This document shows, in pieces, positions 7,949 to 16,686 of a stretch of 45,676 nucleotides of DNA. This DNA comes from an uncultured Clostridia bacterium (GTDB taxonomy: Bacteria; Bacillota; Clostridia; Oscillospirales; Ruminococcaceae). A program made the translations under genes and the position numbers. The stretch is taken from assembly GCA_944386045.1 (NCBI GenBank), contig CALWZO010000038.1, positions 1-45,676 of the forward strand, given 5' to 3'. The stretch's first letter is position 1. Each line of letters begins with the position of its first letter. The notes below the pieces were generated by a model, which saw only the letters and a list, made by a program, of their open reading frames with translations, had not been told where the DNA came from and did not search any database.

Positions 7949-9097
7949 ATGGCAAACAGATTTATTTTAAACGAAACTTCCTACCACGGCAAAGGCGCAA
8001 TCAGCGCAATAGTGGATGAAGCAAAGAACAGAGGCTTTAAAAAAGCTTTCGTATGTTCTGACCCTGACCTGATCAAATTTAATGTTACAAAAAAAGTTAC
8101 AGACCTGCTGGGCAATGCCGGACTGGTTTACGAAGTATACTCCGACATAAAACCCAACCCCACTATCGAAAATGTACAAAGCGGTGTTGAGGCTTTCAAA
8201 AAATCCGGCGCTGACTACATCATCGCCATCGGCGGCGGCTCTTCAATGGACACAGCAAAAGCCATCGGCATAATAATAACCAACCCCGAGTATGCAGATG
8301 TGCGTTCTCTGGAAGGCGTTGCCCCCACAAAGAACCCCTGCGTGCCCATTATCGCCGTGCCCACCACAGCCGGTACCGCAGCAGAAGTTACCATCAACTA
8401 TGTTATCACAGATGTGGAGAAAAACAGAAAATTTGTATGTGTTGACCCTCACGACATCCCGGTGGTAGCTGTTGTTGACCCGGATATGATGTCCACAATG
8501 CCCAAAGGCCTGACAGCCGCCACAGGTATGGACGCGCTGACACACGCCATTGAAGGCTATATCACAAAAGGCGCCTGGGAACTGAGCGACATGTTCCATC
8601 TGAAAGCCATCGAAATAATTGCCCGTTCTCTGCGCGGCGCAGTTGCCAACACCGAAGAAGGCCGCGAAGGCATGGCTCTGGGCCAGTATGTTGCCGGCAT
8701 GGGCTTTTCCAATGTGGGCCTGGGTATAGTGCACTCCATGGCACACACACTGGGTGCTCTGTATGACACCCCTCACGGCGTTGCCAACGCAATCATCCTG
8801 CCAACAGTTATGGAATACAACGCCGATGTAACAGGCGAAAAATACAAAGACATTGCCAAAGCAATGGGCGTGCAGGGTGTTGACGAAATGAGCGTGGAAG
8901 AATACCGCAAAGCCGCAGTTGACGCAGTAAGACAGCTGTCCGCCGATGTAGGTATACCGGCCGACCTGAAAGAGATTGCCAAAAAAGAAGACCTGGACTT
9001 TTTGGCCCAGTCCGCATTTGATGACGCATGCCGTCCCGGCAACCCGAAGGATACCAGCGTGGAAGACATCAAAGCTCTGTTCATGAAACTGATGTAA
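7949..9097 (+). CDS. fucO: Iron-containing alcohol dehydrogenase, lactaldehyde reductase (FucO) type
   Basis: NAD-dependent group III dehydrogenase that reduces lactaldehyde to 1,2-propanediol or acts on related aldehydes and alcohols. 382 residues, the same length as E. coli FucO, and recognisably close over its whole length (for example TTAGTAAEVTINYVITD and GQYVAGMGFSNVGLG). The NAD site IGGGSSMD is at 94-101. Metal ligands D195, H199, H262 and H276 line up with FucO D196, H200, H263, H277. AAGGAGG precedes the ATG. No fucose or rhamnose genes are nearby, so it may serve as a general fermentative reductase; the Rex-like site upstream fits a redox-balancing role. Close relatives are butanol and 1,3-propanediol dehydrogenases. 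Confidence 0.88.
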   Translation: MANRFILNETSYHGKGAISAIVDEAKNRGFKKAFVCSDPDLIKFNVTKKVTDLLGNAGLVYEVYSDIKPNPTIENVQSGVEAFKKSGADYIIAIGGGSSMDTAKAIGIIITNPEYADVRSLEGVAPTKNPCVPIIAVPTTAGTAAEVTINYVITDVEKNRKFVCVDPHDIPVVAVVDPDMMSTMPKGLTAATGMDALTHAIEGYITKGAWELSDMFHLKAIEIIARSLRGAVANTEEGREGMALGQYVAGMGFSNVGLGIVHSMAHTLGALYDTPHGVANAIILPTVMEYNADVTGEKYKDIAKAMGVQGVDEMSVEEYRKAAVDAVRQLSADVGIPADLKEIAKKEDLDFLAQSAFDDACRPGNPKDTSVEDIKALFMKLM

Positions 9098-9104
9098 TAC
9101 AGAC

Positions 9105-9135
9105 AAAAAAAGCGATGCTGTGCATCGCTTTTTTT
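9105..9135. terminator. Bidirectional terminator between convergent genes
   Basis: AAAAAAAGCGATGC-TGT-GCATCGCTTTTTTT, a perfect 14-bp stem with A/T flanks that serve both fucO and the leftward gene ending at 9139. Confidence 0.95.
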
Positions 9136-9138
9136 ATT

Positions 9139-10089
9139 TTATCTTCCGTAGGTTATTATCCGCGTACCTTTGGTTATTGCCAGGGATGTGGCCACATACA
9201 GCACCACGGCGTCAAATTCCGCATAATATTCTTTTATCACATTGCCGAATATATCCCGTATATAGCCTATTCTCTGCCCCTTTTCCACCTTTTCGCGTAT
9301 GTCGGCGCAGGCGTACCAGCAGCCGTCCAGGTCGCTGTCCAGATACACCACTTCCTGCAAAACAACGGCAGGTTTTTGCGGCAAAACCGGCTTTTCATCC
9401 ACCATGCCCAAAAATCTCATGATGTTTATCACATCTTCTTTGTACCGGTCCACCTGCCGGCGGCTCCACTGCCCCTGCCCGCCTCTTTCCAGCAAAAGGG
9501 AAGGTATTCCCAGTATCGCCCGGGAATTGTACGCACCTGTGGTGGCAGTTGACATAACCATATATTCGGCATTTATATATTCAGCCGCTTTTCGGGCTGT
9601 TTCCAGCGCCCGTTTATCCTCTCCCACCGACGGGCAGTAAACATAAGGCGGCAGCTTTTCATGGATATCACCGCCGTGAAGATCCAGATAAAAATCTGCT
9701 TTTTTCTGAAAATTTTCCGTCAAAAACCGGGCCGTCTGGTCCCCTGCACTGCCGCCGGCATCCCCCGGGAAAAGTCGGTTGATATTTTTTCCGTCCAGCG
9801 GAGAAATGTAGGACACCCTTTGGTAAAAAGCGGCAGTGTTTACACAGTGAACAATTACAATCTGTCCGCGGATTTTGCCCGGGTCAATTTCCTGCGCCAG
9901 CTCTGTCGCTGTCTGTATGCCCGGATATTCGCCGCCGTGTATACCGGCCGTTATCAGCAGTGTTTTGCCTCGGCCTGCGCCGTTTATAACCGTTACAGGC
10001 ATACTGCACACCTGTCCCACCTGAACATAATCGGATATTTTTTCGCCCGGGGCCGGGCTCAGTCCGCATATATTAAAATCCTGTTTCAT
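9139..10089 (-). CDS. Succinylglutamate desuccinylase / aspartoacylase family zinc carboxypeptidase
   Basis: 316 residues of the AstE/AspA branch of M14-like zinc amidohydrolases. Zinc ligands are visible as IHGGEYPG (H51, E54) and DLHGGD (H138), the usual spacing. The C-terminal 90 residues form the beta domain typical of the family (VVYLDSDLDGCWY, IGYIRDIFGNV). Such enzymes remove an acyl group from an N-acyl amino acid. The substrate is not evident: no ast, ectoine or aspartoacylase pathway genes are nearby. It has its own transcription unit, bounded by terminators on both sides. Subfamily members with this C-terminal domain are often annotated as deacylases of unknown specificity. Confidence 0.85.
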   Translation of the reverse strand: MKQDFNICGLSPAPGEKISDYVQVGQVCSMPVTVINGAGRGKTLLITAGIHGGEYPGIQTATELAQEIDPGKIRGQIVIVHCVNTAAFYQRVSYISPLDGKNINRLFPGDAGGSAGDQTARFLTENFQKKADFYLDLHGGDIHEKLPPYVYCPSVGEDKRALETARKAAEYINAEYMVMSTATTGAYNSRAILGIPSLLLERGGQGQWSRRQVDRYKEDVINIMRFLGMVDEKPVLPQKPAVVLQEVVYLDSDLDGCWYACADIREKVEKGQRIGYIRDIFGNVIKEYYAEFDAVVLYVATSLAITKGTRIITYGR

Positions 10090-10153
10090 CTTTTGTACCT
10101 CACAGTTAGCTTATGCTTACTATTATACATACCTCTTTGCAAAAAATCAATAA

Positions 10154-10177
10154 AAAACGCCTGATGACAGGCGTTTT
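10154..10177 (-). terminator. Terminator of proC
   Basis: AAAACGCCTG-ATGA-CAGGCGTTTT (10154-10177), with TTTTTTATTG following on the minus strand, 18 bases past the proC stop. Confidence 0.9.
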
Positions 10178-10194
10178 CACTGTATTATAACATT

Positions 10195-11016
10195 TTACTT
10201 GCCCAATGACTTGTTTTTTTCATTGGCGTTGAACACTGCGTTGGCGGCAGCGGCACGGAAAGCGCTGTCTTCCAGCGTAGCCACACCCACAATGGTGGAG
10301 CCGCCGGGCGAACACACCGCGTCTTTCAGCGCGTCGGGGTGTCTGCCTGTTTCCAGCACCATAGCCGCAGAGCCCATAACAGCCTGGGCGGCATAGGCTA
10401 TGGCTTTGTCCCTGGGCAGTCCGCTGCGAACAGCGCCGTCGGCCAGCGCTTCGATAAACATATATGCAAAGGCCGGTGTGCATCCGGAAATGGCTGAAGC
10501 TGTATCCAGCACATTTTCGCTGATGTGTTCCACCATTCCGCAGCGGGCAAACATGCTGTCAATTTCGCCGCATACACCGCTGTCAGCCTTGTCGTTGCTG
10601 CAATATATTATCAGCCCCTGGCCTATTTCACAGGGGGTGTTGGGCAGCATGCGTATCACCGGAATATCACATCCGGCCGCTTTGAACGGCTGTGACAGGC
10701 TGTCAAGGGTCACACCGGCGGCTATGGACACCAGTTTCTGCTCCGTTGTTCCCATACGGCTTATCATATCCGGCCGTATTTCATCCAAAACACTTTTTAT
10801 TATCTGCGGTTTTACGGCCAGCACCACATACTCTGCCCGGCGGCTGGCATCCACGGCACTTTGCGCCACAATACAGCCGGTTTTTTCCTGTAAAGCGATA
10901 CACTTTTCACCGTCAGTGTCATAAATGACCACATTTTCTCCGCCTATGGCTTTGCTTGTGCCCACAATCAAAGCGCCGCCCATATTGCCGGCGCCTATAA
11001 AAGCTATTTTTTTCAT
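10195..11016 (-). CDS. proC: Pyrroline-5-carboxylate reductase
   Basis: Last step of proline synthesis: NAD(P)H reduction of pyrroline-5-carboxylate to proline. 273 residues, normal length. N-terminal Rossmann motif FIGAGNMGGALIVG (5-18), VLAVKPQ, and the ProC signature near the C-terminus, SPGGSTIVGVATLE, are present, along with the dimer-domain stretch ISGCTPAFAYMFIEALADGAV. GGAGG stands 6 bases before the ATG. A truncated metallo-beta-lactamase-like frame ends 17 bases upstream, so translation may be coupled. proA and proB are not in the window. Confidence 0.95.
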   Translation of the reverse strand: MKKIAFIGAGNMGGALIVGTSKAIGGENVVIYDTDGEKCIALQEKTGCIVAQSAVDASRRAEYVVLAVKPQIIKSVLDEIRPDMISRMGTTEQKLVSIAAGVTLDSLSQPFKAAGCDIPVIRMLPNTPCEIGQGLIIYCSNDKADSGVCGEIDSMFARCGMVEHISENVLDTASAISGCTPAFAYMFIEALADGAVRSGLPRDKAIAYAAQAVMGSAAMVLETGRHPDALKDAVCSPGGSTIVGVATLEDSAFRAAAANAVFNANEKNKSLGK

Positions 11017-11033
11017 AAAAAACCTCCGATTGT

Positions 11034-11375
11034 TTATGGATATATTTTACCACCTGCCTGAAAATTTAACAACAGAAAAGAGCCTGCCATACCAAAATGG
11101 TCACCATGTCCGTGGCTTATTATTATTGTTGACAGGTCGTTTATATCCAGACCCAGGTCCGCAAAACCCTTTTCAATTATGTCAATACATCTTTGTTCCG
11201 GGTTCATGCAGTCAATCATGACTATTCCTTTTTCTGTGGGGATGACAAAGCATCCGACAATTTCGTCACCTATAAAAGCCATCTGGTCAAAAAACCATGT
11301 AGCCGGACAAACTGTGATATCTGTTTTGTTAAAATCCGGCACAAGCCTTTTAGGTTTTCTCCAACTTCTTTCCAT
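11034..11375 (-). pseudogene. Truncated metallo-beta-lactamase-fold hydrolase
   Basis: 113 residues. The frame opens like an MBL-fold hydrolase: IPTEKGIVMIDCMNP, then the zinc motif SHGHGDHFGMAG near residue 88-99. It ends 15 residues later, before the remaining zinc ligands (second His, Asp, third His) that a 220-290 residue enzyme would have. There is no room for the rest because proC starts 17 bases downstream. The start has a good AGAGGTGA and an AT-rich promoter-like region, so a short protein may still be made, but it cannot form a complete two-zinc site. Most likely a deletion remnant whose promoter now reads into proC. Confidence 0.7.
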
Positions 11376-11453
11376 ATAAGTTCACCTCTATACTATTTAT
11401 ACATATATATTATATATTAAATAAAAGGCTGATGTCTAATTTTTGACAAAAAA

Positions 11454-11477
11454 ACAGGCGGAACACCGCCCGCCTGT
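11454..11477 (-). terminator. Terminator of the fatty acid synthesis operon
   Basis: ACAGGCGG/CCGCCTGT 8-bp stem with an 8-base loop, followed on the minus strand by TTTTTTTG; 8 bases past the birA stop. Confidence 0.9.
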
Positions 11478-11484
11478 GATAATA

Positions 11485-12252
11485 TCAGAATTTCTCTTTG
11501 CGCAAAGTGACAAGCCCGCTGTCCAAGGTCAGAATTTTTCCGTCTTTTTCCTGCACAATCAAAGCCCCGTTTTCATCTATGTCCAGCGCTCTGACCTGCC
11601 TGGAAAATCCGCCCCGGGATATGTATACATCCCTGTTCAGCACACAGCTGCTGCGCCTGTAAACATCCGCCATATCCCCGCTGTCCTTGTATTGCAAAAA
11701 GTTGTTCAGTATAGCTGCCGCCAGCAGGTTTATATCAGCGTCCGCACTGCCTTCCAGCCGCAGTGATGTGGCCGTGTGGGAAATGGCATCCGGAAAGTCT
11801 GTCGTGTACACATTTGCCCCTATGCCCACTATTATATACTCACACAGGTTCTGTCCGGCTTTAAGGGCTGTTTCGCACAGTATTCCGGCCAGCTTTTTGC
11901 CGTTGTATTCTATGTCATTCACCCATTTGATGTCGGTTTCCAGCCCGCATATCTCCATAATGGCGCGGTTTACCGCCACTGCCGCAGCTGCGGTGTATCT
12001 CATAACCCGCTGCGGAGTTTTGTTTTCTTTTAAAATAAAAGACATATAAAGACCGCCGGGCCGGCTGTGGAAAATCTTGCCGTTTCGGCCGCGGCCGCCG
12101 GTCTGGTTTGCGGCTATCAGCACAAAACCGCTGCCGATATCCCGGCTGATTTTTTTCAGCCGGTCGTTGGTGGATGATGTACTGTCAACAGCGTGGATAG
12201 AGAAAAAGCTGTCTGAAGCGGCGGCAATGGCTTCTCTGTCAATTCTTTTCAA
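11485..12252 (-). CDS. birA: Biotin--[acetyl-CoA carboxylase] ligase, without DNA-binding domain
   Basis: Activates biotin to biotinyl-AMP and attaches it to the carrier lysine of AccB. 255 residues. Signature motifs of the catalytic domain are GGRGRNGKIF (biotinyl-AMP loop), KWVNDIEYNGKKLAGIL and IVGIGANV; a small C-terminal SH3-like domain follows. The protein begins directly with the catalytic domain, so the N-terminal helix-turn-helix of bifunctional BirA repressors is missing and it should not regulate transcription. It is the last gene of the operon that also carries accB, three bases after fabZ. Confidence 0.92.
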   Translation of the reverse strand: MKRIDREAIAAASDSFFSIHAVDSTSSTNDRLKKISRDIGSGFVLIAANQTGGRGRNGKIFHSRPGGLYMSFILKENKTPQRVMRYTAAAAVAVNRAIMEICGLETDIKWVNDIEYNGKKLAGILCETALKAGQNLCEYIIVGIGANVYTTDFPDAISHTATSLRLEGSADADINLLAAAILNNFLQYKDSGDMADVYRRSSCVLNRDVYISRGGFSRQVRALDIDENGALIVQEKDGKILTLDSGLVTLRKEKF

Positions 12253-12255
12253 AGG

Positions 12256-12687
12256 CTAATCTCCCAAAGCGCACATAATTTCGCCGGCGGCGGCAACTTT
12301 ACCGTCAACGGTGGCCTGCACTTTTGCCATGTATATGTTGGCGCGTCTGTCTGTAAATGTCACTTCAAGGCGCAGAACATCGCCGGGGGTGACCATGTGG
12401 CGAAAACGCATTTTGTTTATTCCGGCAAAGTATCCTATCTTGCCGCGGTTGTTTTCATCGCTCATCAGCAGCACACAGCCGGTCTGTGCCAGGGCCTCCA
12501 CAATCAGCACACCGGGCATCACATGTTTTTGCGGGAAATGTCCCATAAAGTGCATTTCGTTGGCGCTGACACATTTGCGGCCGACTATTGTTTTGCCGTC
12601 CTCGCTGATGCTTTCAATGGCGTCCACCAGCAGAAAGGGATATCTGTGCGGAATTATCCGCTGAATTTCATTGGAATTGTACATCAT
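12256..12687 (-). CDS. fabZ: 3-hydroxyacyl-ACP dehydratase FabZ
   Basis: Dehydrates 3-hydroxyacyl-ACP to trans-2-enoyl-ACP. 143 residues, hot-dog fold. IIPHRYPFLLVD starts the family signature; the catalytic pair is H50 in GHFPQKHVMPG and E64 in IVEALAQTG. The open frame reaches a GTG at 12696, but GGAG spaced 8 bases from the ATG at 12687 (just behind the fabF stop) is the better start. The next codon is also ATG. Unlike FabA it lacks the Asp of isomerising dehydratases, so it gives no evident route to unsaturated chains. Confidence 0.94.
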   Translation of the reverse strand: MMYNSNEIQRIIPHRYPFLLVDAIESISEDGKTIVGRKCVSANEMHFMGHFPQKHVMPGVLIVEALAQTGCVLLMSDENNRGKIGYFAGINKMRFRHMVTPGDVLRLEVTFTDRRANIYMAKVQATVDGKVAAAGEIMCALGD

Positions 12688-12688
12688 A

Positions 12689-13927
12689 TTATTCACTCCA
12701 TTTTTTCAGTATAATCGACGCGTTGTGTCCGCCAAAGCCCAGGGAGTTGCTCATGACATAATTCAGTTTCTTTTCCCTGCATACATTGGGCACAATGTCC
12801 AGGTCGCAGTTTTCGTCCGGCCGGCTGTAGTTTATTGTGGCCGGCACCAGGTCTTCCTGCAAAGCCTTGGCGCATATAATCGCTTCCACCGCACCGGAGG
12901 CACCCAGCAGGTGGCCCATGTAGGATTTTGTGCTGGATACGCACAGGCTGTAAGCATGCTCTTTGAAAGCCAGCTTTATTGCCGCTGTTTCGGTTTTGTC
13001 ATTCAGCGGTGTTGATGTGCCGTGAGCGTTGATATAGTCTATCTGTGTGTAGTCCAGCCCGGCATCCGCCAGTGCATCTGTCATTGCCTGCGCGCCGCCG
13101 CTGCCGTCCTCCAGCGGTGAAGTGATGTGAAAAGCGTCACAGGTGGAGCCATATCCCACAATTTCCGCATAAATTTTTGCGTTTCTTTTCTGTGCATGTT
13201 CCAATTCTTCCAGTATCAGTATGCCGGCGCCCTCTCCCATGACAAATCCGGAGCGCTGCCGGTCAAAGGGTATGCTGGCGCGGTTTTTGTCATCTCCTGT
13301 ATGAAGGGCACGCATAGACTGGAAACCGGCAATGGCCAGCGGTGTTATGGCCGCCTCGCTGCCGCCGCATATCATAACATCTGTGTATCCGTCCCTGATT
13401 TTGTGGAAAGATTCGCCTATGGCATTGGTGCCGGCGGCGCAGGCTGTAACGCAGGAATAGCACACACCTTTTGCGCCGGTGTCAATGGCAATGTTGCCGG
13501 CCGCCAGGTTTACCAGTGCCATGGGTATGAAAAATGGCGAAACCCTGCCGGGGCCTTTCTGCTCCAGGTTCTGCTGGGCTGTTTCAATGGTCTGTATTCC
13601 GCCGATACCGGAACCTACTATAACGCCCACCCTGTTCATATCTTCTTTTGCAAAATCCAGCCGGGCGTCCTCCGCTGCGCTTTTGGCGCATATCCTGGCA
13701 AACTGGCTAAATTTGTCGTTGAATTTCAGCTCTCTTTTTTCAAAGTATTTGTCTGTGTCCAGGTCTTTTACCTGTCCGGCCAGCTTTACTTTGTAATCTG
13801 CGGTGTCAAAATATGTGATTTTGTCTATTCCGCACACACCGTCTTTTATTGACTGCCACATGCTCCGGGTGTCATTTCCTATGGGGGTTATGGCGCCCAT
13901 TCCGGTTATTACTACTCTTCTTGACAT
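12689..13927 (-). CDS. fabF: 3-oxoacyl-ACP synthase II (FabF)
   Basis: Elongating condensing enzyme of type II fatty acid synthesis. 412 residues, normal length. Catalytic triad Cys163 (TACAAGTNAIG), His302 (NAHGTSTPLND) and His339 (KSYMGHLLGASG) is complete. AGGAGGAA precedes the ATG. It lies between fabG and fabZ with 9 bases to fabG, and its stop overlaps the fabZ ribosome binding site. It is the only elongating ketosynthase in the operon, with no FabB. Confidence 0.97.
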   Translation of the reverse strand: MSRRVVITGMGAITPIGNDTRSMWQSIKDGVCGIDKITYFDTADYKVKLAGQVKDLDTDKYFEKRELKFNDKFSQFARICAKSAAEDARLDFAKEDMNRVGVIVGSGIGGIQTIETAQQNLEQKGPGRVSPFFIPMALVNLAAGNIAIDTGAKGVCYSCVTACAAGTNAIGESFHKIRDGYTDVMICGGSEAAITPLAIAGFQSMRALHTGDDKNRASIPFDRQRSGFVMGEGAGILILEELEHAQKRNAKIYAEIVGYGSTCDAFHITSPLEDGSGGAQAMTDALADAGLDYTQIDYINAHGTSTPLNDKTETAAIKLAFKEHAYSLCVSSTKSYMGHLLGASGAVEAIICAKALQEDLVPATINYSRPDENCDLDIVPNVCREKKLNYVMSNSLGFGGHNASIILKKWSE

Positions 13928-13936
13928 TTCTTCCTC

Positions 13937-14671
13937 CTACATTACCATTCCGCCGTCCACATTGAACACCTGGCCGGTGATATATCTGCTTTTGTCCCCT
14001 GCCAGGAACGCGGCCATATCGGCCACATCCTGTGCAGTGCCGAATTTTTTCATTGCTATATTGTTCAGTATGCCTGCTTTTAGCTCATCGCTCAGCACAT
14101 CGGTCATATCGCTTTGGATAAAACCGGGGGCGATTGCGTTTACCCTGATGTTCCTGGAAGCCAGTTCTTTTGCGCTGGCTTTGGTCAGGCCCAGTATACC
14201 CGCCTTGCTGGCGGCGTAGTTTGCCTGACCGATATTTCCCACCAGGCCTATAACACTGCTCATATTGATGATACTGCCGCTGCGCTGTTTCATCATAATT
14301 TTTGACACTGCTTTTGTGCAGTTGAATGTACCTTTGAGGTTGATGTTTATAACGCTGTCAAAATCTTCTTCTTTCATTCTCATCATCAGGCCGTCTTTTG
14401 TTATGCCGGAATTGTTCACCAGCACATCAATCCTGCCAAAAGTTTCTACTACCAGGCTGACCATATTTTCCACCCGGGCAAAATCGCTTACATCAGCCTT
14501 TACCGCAACAGCTTTCCGGCCCAGGCTTTCGATCTCCCGGCAGACCTGCCGTGCTTTTTCCCGGCTGCCGTTGTAATTTACTGCCACATCATAACCTTCC
14601 CTGGCCAGTGTCAGGGCTATGGCGCGGCCTATCCCCCTGCCGCCGCCTGTCACCAAAGCAACTTTATTCAT
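13937..14671 (-). CDS. fabG: 3-oxoacyl-ACP reductase FabG
   Basis: NADPH-dependent short-chain dehydrogenase that reduces 3-oxoacyl-ACP. 244 residues. [12 protein letters not shown] (8-19) binds the cofactor, NNSG is present, and S138, Y152 and K156 (YAASK) form the active site. The C-terminus ends with the FabG-like NVDGGMVM. Its start overlaps the end of fabD by 8 bases, so translation is probably coupled. Operon context separates it from the many other SDR enzymes. Confidence 0.96.
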   Translation of the reverse strand: MNKVALVTGGGRGIGRAIALTLAREGYDVAVNYNGSREKARQVCREIESLGRKAVAVKADVSDFARVENMVSLVVETFGRIDVLVNNSGITKDGLMMRMKEEDFDSVININLKGTFNCTKAVSKIMMKQRSGSIINMSSVIGLVGNIGQANYAASKAGILGLTKASAKELASRNIRVNAIAPGFIQSDMTDVLSDELKAGILNNIAMKKFGTAQDVADMAAFLAGDKSRYITGQVFNVDGGMVM

Positions 14672-15599
14672 CTTTCAAAGCCTCCAAAACCTTTTCTATA
14701 TCAGAAAATTTGTCCACGCTTACAACGCGTACATTTCTGTCAATCTTCTTTACAAATTTGGACAGCGCCGCGCCGGGGCCCACCTCTACAAAAAGCTGTA
14801 CCCCGTCGGCAATCATATTTTCAACAATCTGCTGAAAATACACGCTGCTTTGCATCTGACGGCAAAGTATTTCTTTCAGCTGACGGCCGTCTTTTACCTC
14901 TTCCCGGCGTCCGGTGGTGTTGAAATAAACTGTCTTCTCCGGTTTTCTTATATCGTATTTGTCCAAAGTCCGTCCCAGGCTGACAGCCGCATCTGCCAGC
15001 AGCGAAGTGTGAAAAGCTCCGCTGACATTCAGCGGGATAACCCTGGCGCGGGGCTGTGCAGACAAAATTTCACCGGCTTTTTCCACCGCTGCTTTTTCGC
15101 CGCTGATAACAATCTGTCCGGGACAGTTGTAATTGGCTATCCGGCATACACCCAGCCGGCTCGCCTGCCGGCAGGCGTCCTTTATTACAGACACTTCGCA
15201 GCCCATGACAGCCGCCATTTTGCTGGTGCCGGCCGGCAGTGCGCCGGCCATAAGCTGTCCGCGGCGGCGCACAATATTCAGCCCGTCTGAAATGCTGAAA
15301 GCACCGCAATAACACAAGGCGCTGTATTCGCCCAGGCTGAGTCCTGCGGCACAGTGAGCTTTTACGCCTTTTTCGTCCAAAGCCCGGGCTATGGCCATGG
15401 AGGTCAGGAACACACAGCTTTGGGTGTAAGCCGTGTCGTTCAGTATCTCACGCGGGCCTTCAAAGCAGATTTCTTTCACATCAAAATCGATATCCGCACT
15501 GTCAAAAATTTTTGCCGCGGCCGGACTGCTTTGATAAAAATCCTTTCCCATTGAAACATACTGGGAGCCCTGCCCTGCAAACAAAAATGCTGTTTTCAT
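14664..15599 (-). CDS. fabD: Malonyl-CoA:ACP transacylase FabD
   Basis: Moves malonyl groups from CoA to ACP. 311 residues. FAGQGSQY begins the family motif; nucleophile S88 in [11 protein letters not shown]113 for the malonyl carboxylate and H197 in SGAFHTSLL are present. The start follows the upstream flavoprotein stop by one base and uses a GAGG in its last codons. It overlaps fabG at the other end. Confidence 0.96.
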   Translation of the reverse strand: MKTAFLFAGQGSQYVSMGKDFYQSSPAAAKIFDSADIDFDVKEICFEGPREILNDTAYTQSCVFLTSMAIARALDEKGVKAHCAAGLSLGEYSALCYCGAFSISDGLNIVRRRGQLMAGALPAGTSKMAAVMGCEVSVIKDACRQASRLGVCRIANYNCPGQIVISGEKAAVEKAGEILSAQPRARVIPLNVSGAFHTSLLADAAVSLGRTLDKYDIRKPEKTVYFNTTGRREEVKDGRQLKEILCRQMQSSVYFQQIVENMIADGVQLFVEVGPGAALSKFVKKIDRNVRVVSVDKFSDIEKVLEALKDE

Positions 15600-15600
15600 A

Positions 15601-16686
15601 TCAGTTTTCCTCCAAAGCTTTTTCGCATTCTGACACCAGCTGTTTCATCAGCCGGTCCACATGTCCCAGCCTGTCAACACGCCATGCGTTTGCGCCCACA
15701 AACACCAGACCATTGTCCACATTGCCCTTTACCGCATTTATCAGTGCCCTGGTTATACAGTAGCAGGTATCGTCAGGGTTGCATGGCTTCATGCAGTGCA
15801 GGCAGTTTGTCACTTTTATGTTTCCGGCATTTTCGGTTTTCTGTATAAAAGAATTGCGCACCGCCCTGCCCGGCAAGCCGGCCGGGCTTTTCACCAGGCC
15901 TATATCTTCCTTGCGGCAGTCTATAACCGCCTGTTTGAATGCCGGATGGGCATCACATTCGTATGTGGCGATAAACCTGGTGGCCATCTGCACACCGCTG
16001 GCGCCCAGCTTTATAAATTTTGCTATATCAGCGCCGTCGAATATTCCTCCGGCTACAAACACCGGTATTTTCCTGGCGTATTTTTCTTCATAGGGTTTTA
16101 ATTCCCGCAGTACCTGCGGCAGAATTTCTTCCAGCGGCTGAATGTTTCCGCCGATAAGATCTTCTTTTTTGAACCCCAGGTGTCCGCCGGCAAGACTGCC
16201 TTCTATAACCACAAAATCCGGCGCGGTGCCATAGGATGTATCCCATCTTCTGGCTATCAGCTTCAGCCGGCGGGCGCTGGAAACTATCGGTGCTATAAGA
16301 ACTTGGCTGTCTGCGGTATATTTGGGCAGTTCCAGCGGCAGACCGGCACCGGATATTATGGCGTCGGCTCCGCCTTCCACAGCGGCTTTTACCATTGCCT
16401 CATACTCCTGGCCGGCCACCATTATATTTACGCCCAGCAGGCCGTTTTCGCCGGCGATCTGCCTGGCTTTTGCTATCTCGTCTTTCAGGCCCCGAATGTT
16501 TGCGTTGTAATTGTCCGTGTAAAAATCATCGCGGTAATATCCCGGATGCGCCGCGCTTATCACGCCCATGCCGCCCCGTTTCATAACGGCGCCGGCCAGG
16601 CCGCCCAGGGACACGCCTACACCCATGCCGCCCTGAATTATCGGAACAGGCAAAATTTTTCCGTTTATGCTAACACTGTCAAGCAT
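15601..16686 (-). CDS. Second FabK-like FMN oxidoreductase (nitronate monooxygenase superfamily)
   Basis: 361 residues. TIM-barrel flavoprotein: PIIQGGMGVGVS at the N-terminus, GGHLGF with H169 where the catalytic His of the superfamily lies, and FVAGGIFDGADIAKFIKLGASGVQMATRF for FMN phosphate (two contiguous halves of one motif). It is 47 residues longer than FabK next door and carries a C-terminal cysteine group C295, C298, C302, C308 and C310, spaced C-x2-C-x3-C-x5-C-x-C, possibly for an Fe-S cluster or zinc. It overlaps fabK by 8 bases and abuts fabD, so it is made with the fatty acid enzymes. Role unproven: nitronate monooxygenase, a second enoyl reductase, or an isomerase-type step are all possible. 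Confidence 0.8.
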   Translation of the reverse strand: MLDSVSINGKILPVPIIQGGMGVGVSLGGLAGAVMKRGGMGVISAAHPGYYRDDFYTDNYNANIRGLKDEIAKARQIAGENGLLGVNIMVAGQEYEAMVKAAVEGGADAIISGAGLPLELPKYTADSQVLIAPIVSSARRLKLIARRWDTSYGTAPDFVVIEGSLAGGHLGFKKEDLIGGNIQPLEEILPQVLRELKPYEEKYARKIPVFVAGGIFDGADIAKFIKLGASGVQMATRFIATYECDAHPAFKQAVIDCRKEDIGLVKSPAGLPGRAVRNSFIQKTENAGNIKVTNCLHCMKPCNPDDTCYCITRALINAVKGNVDNGLVFVGANAWRVDRLGHVDRLMKQLVSECEKALEEN

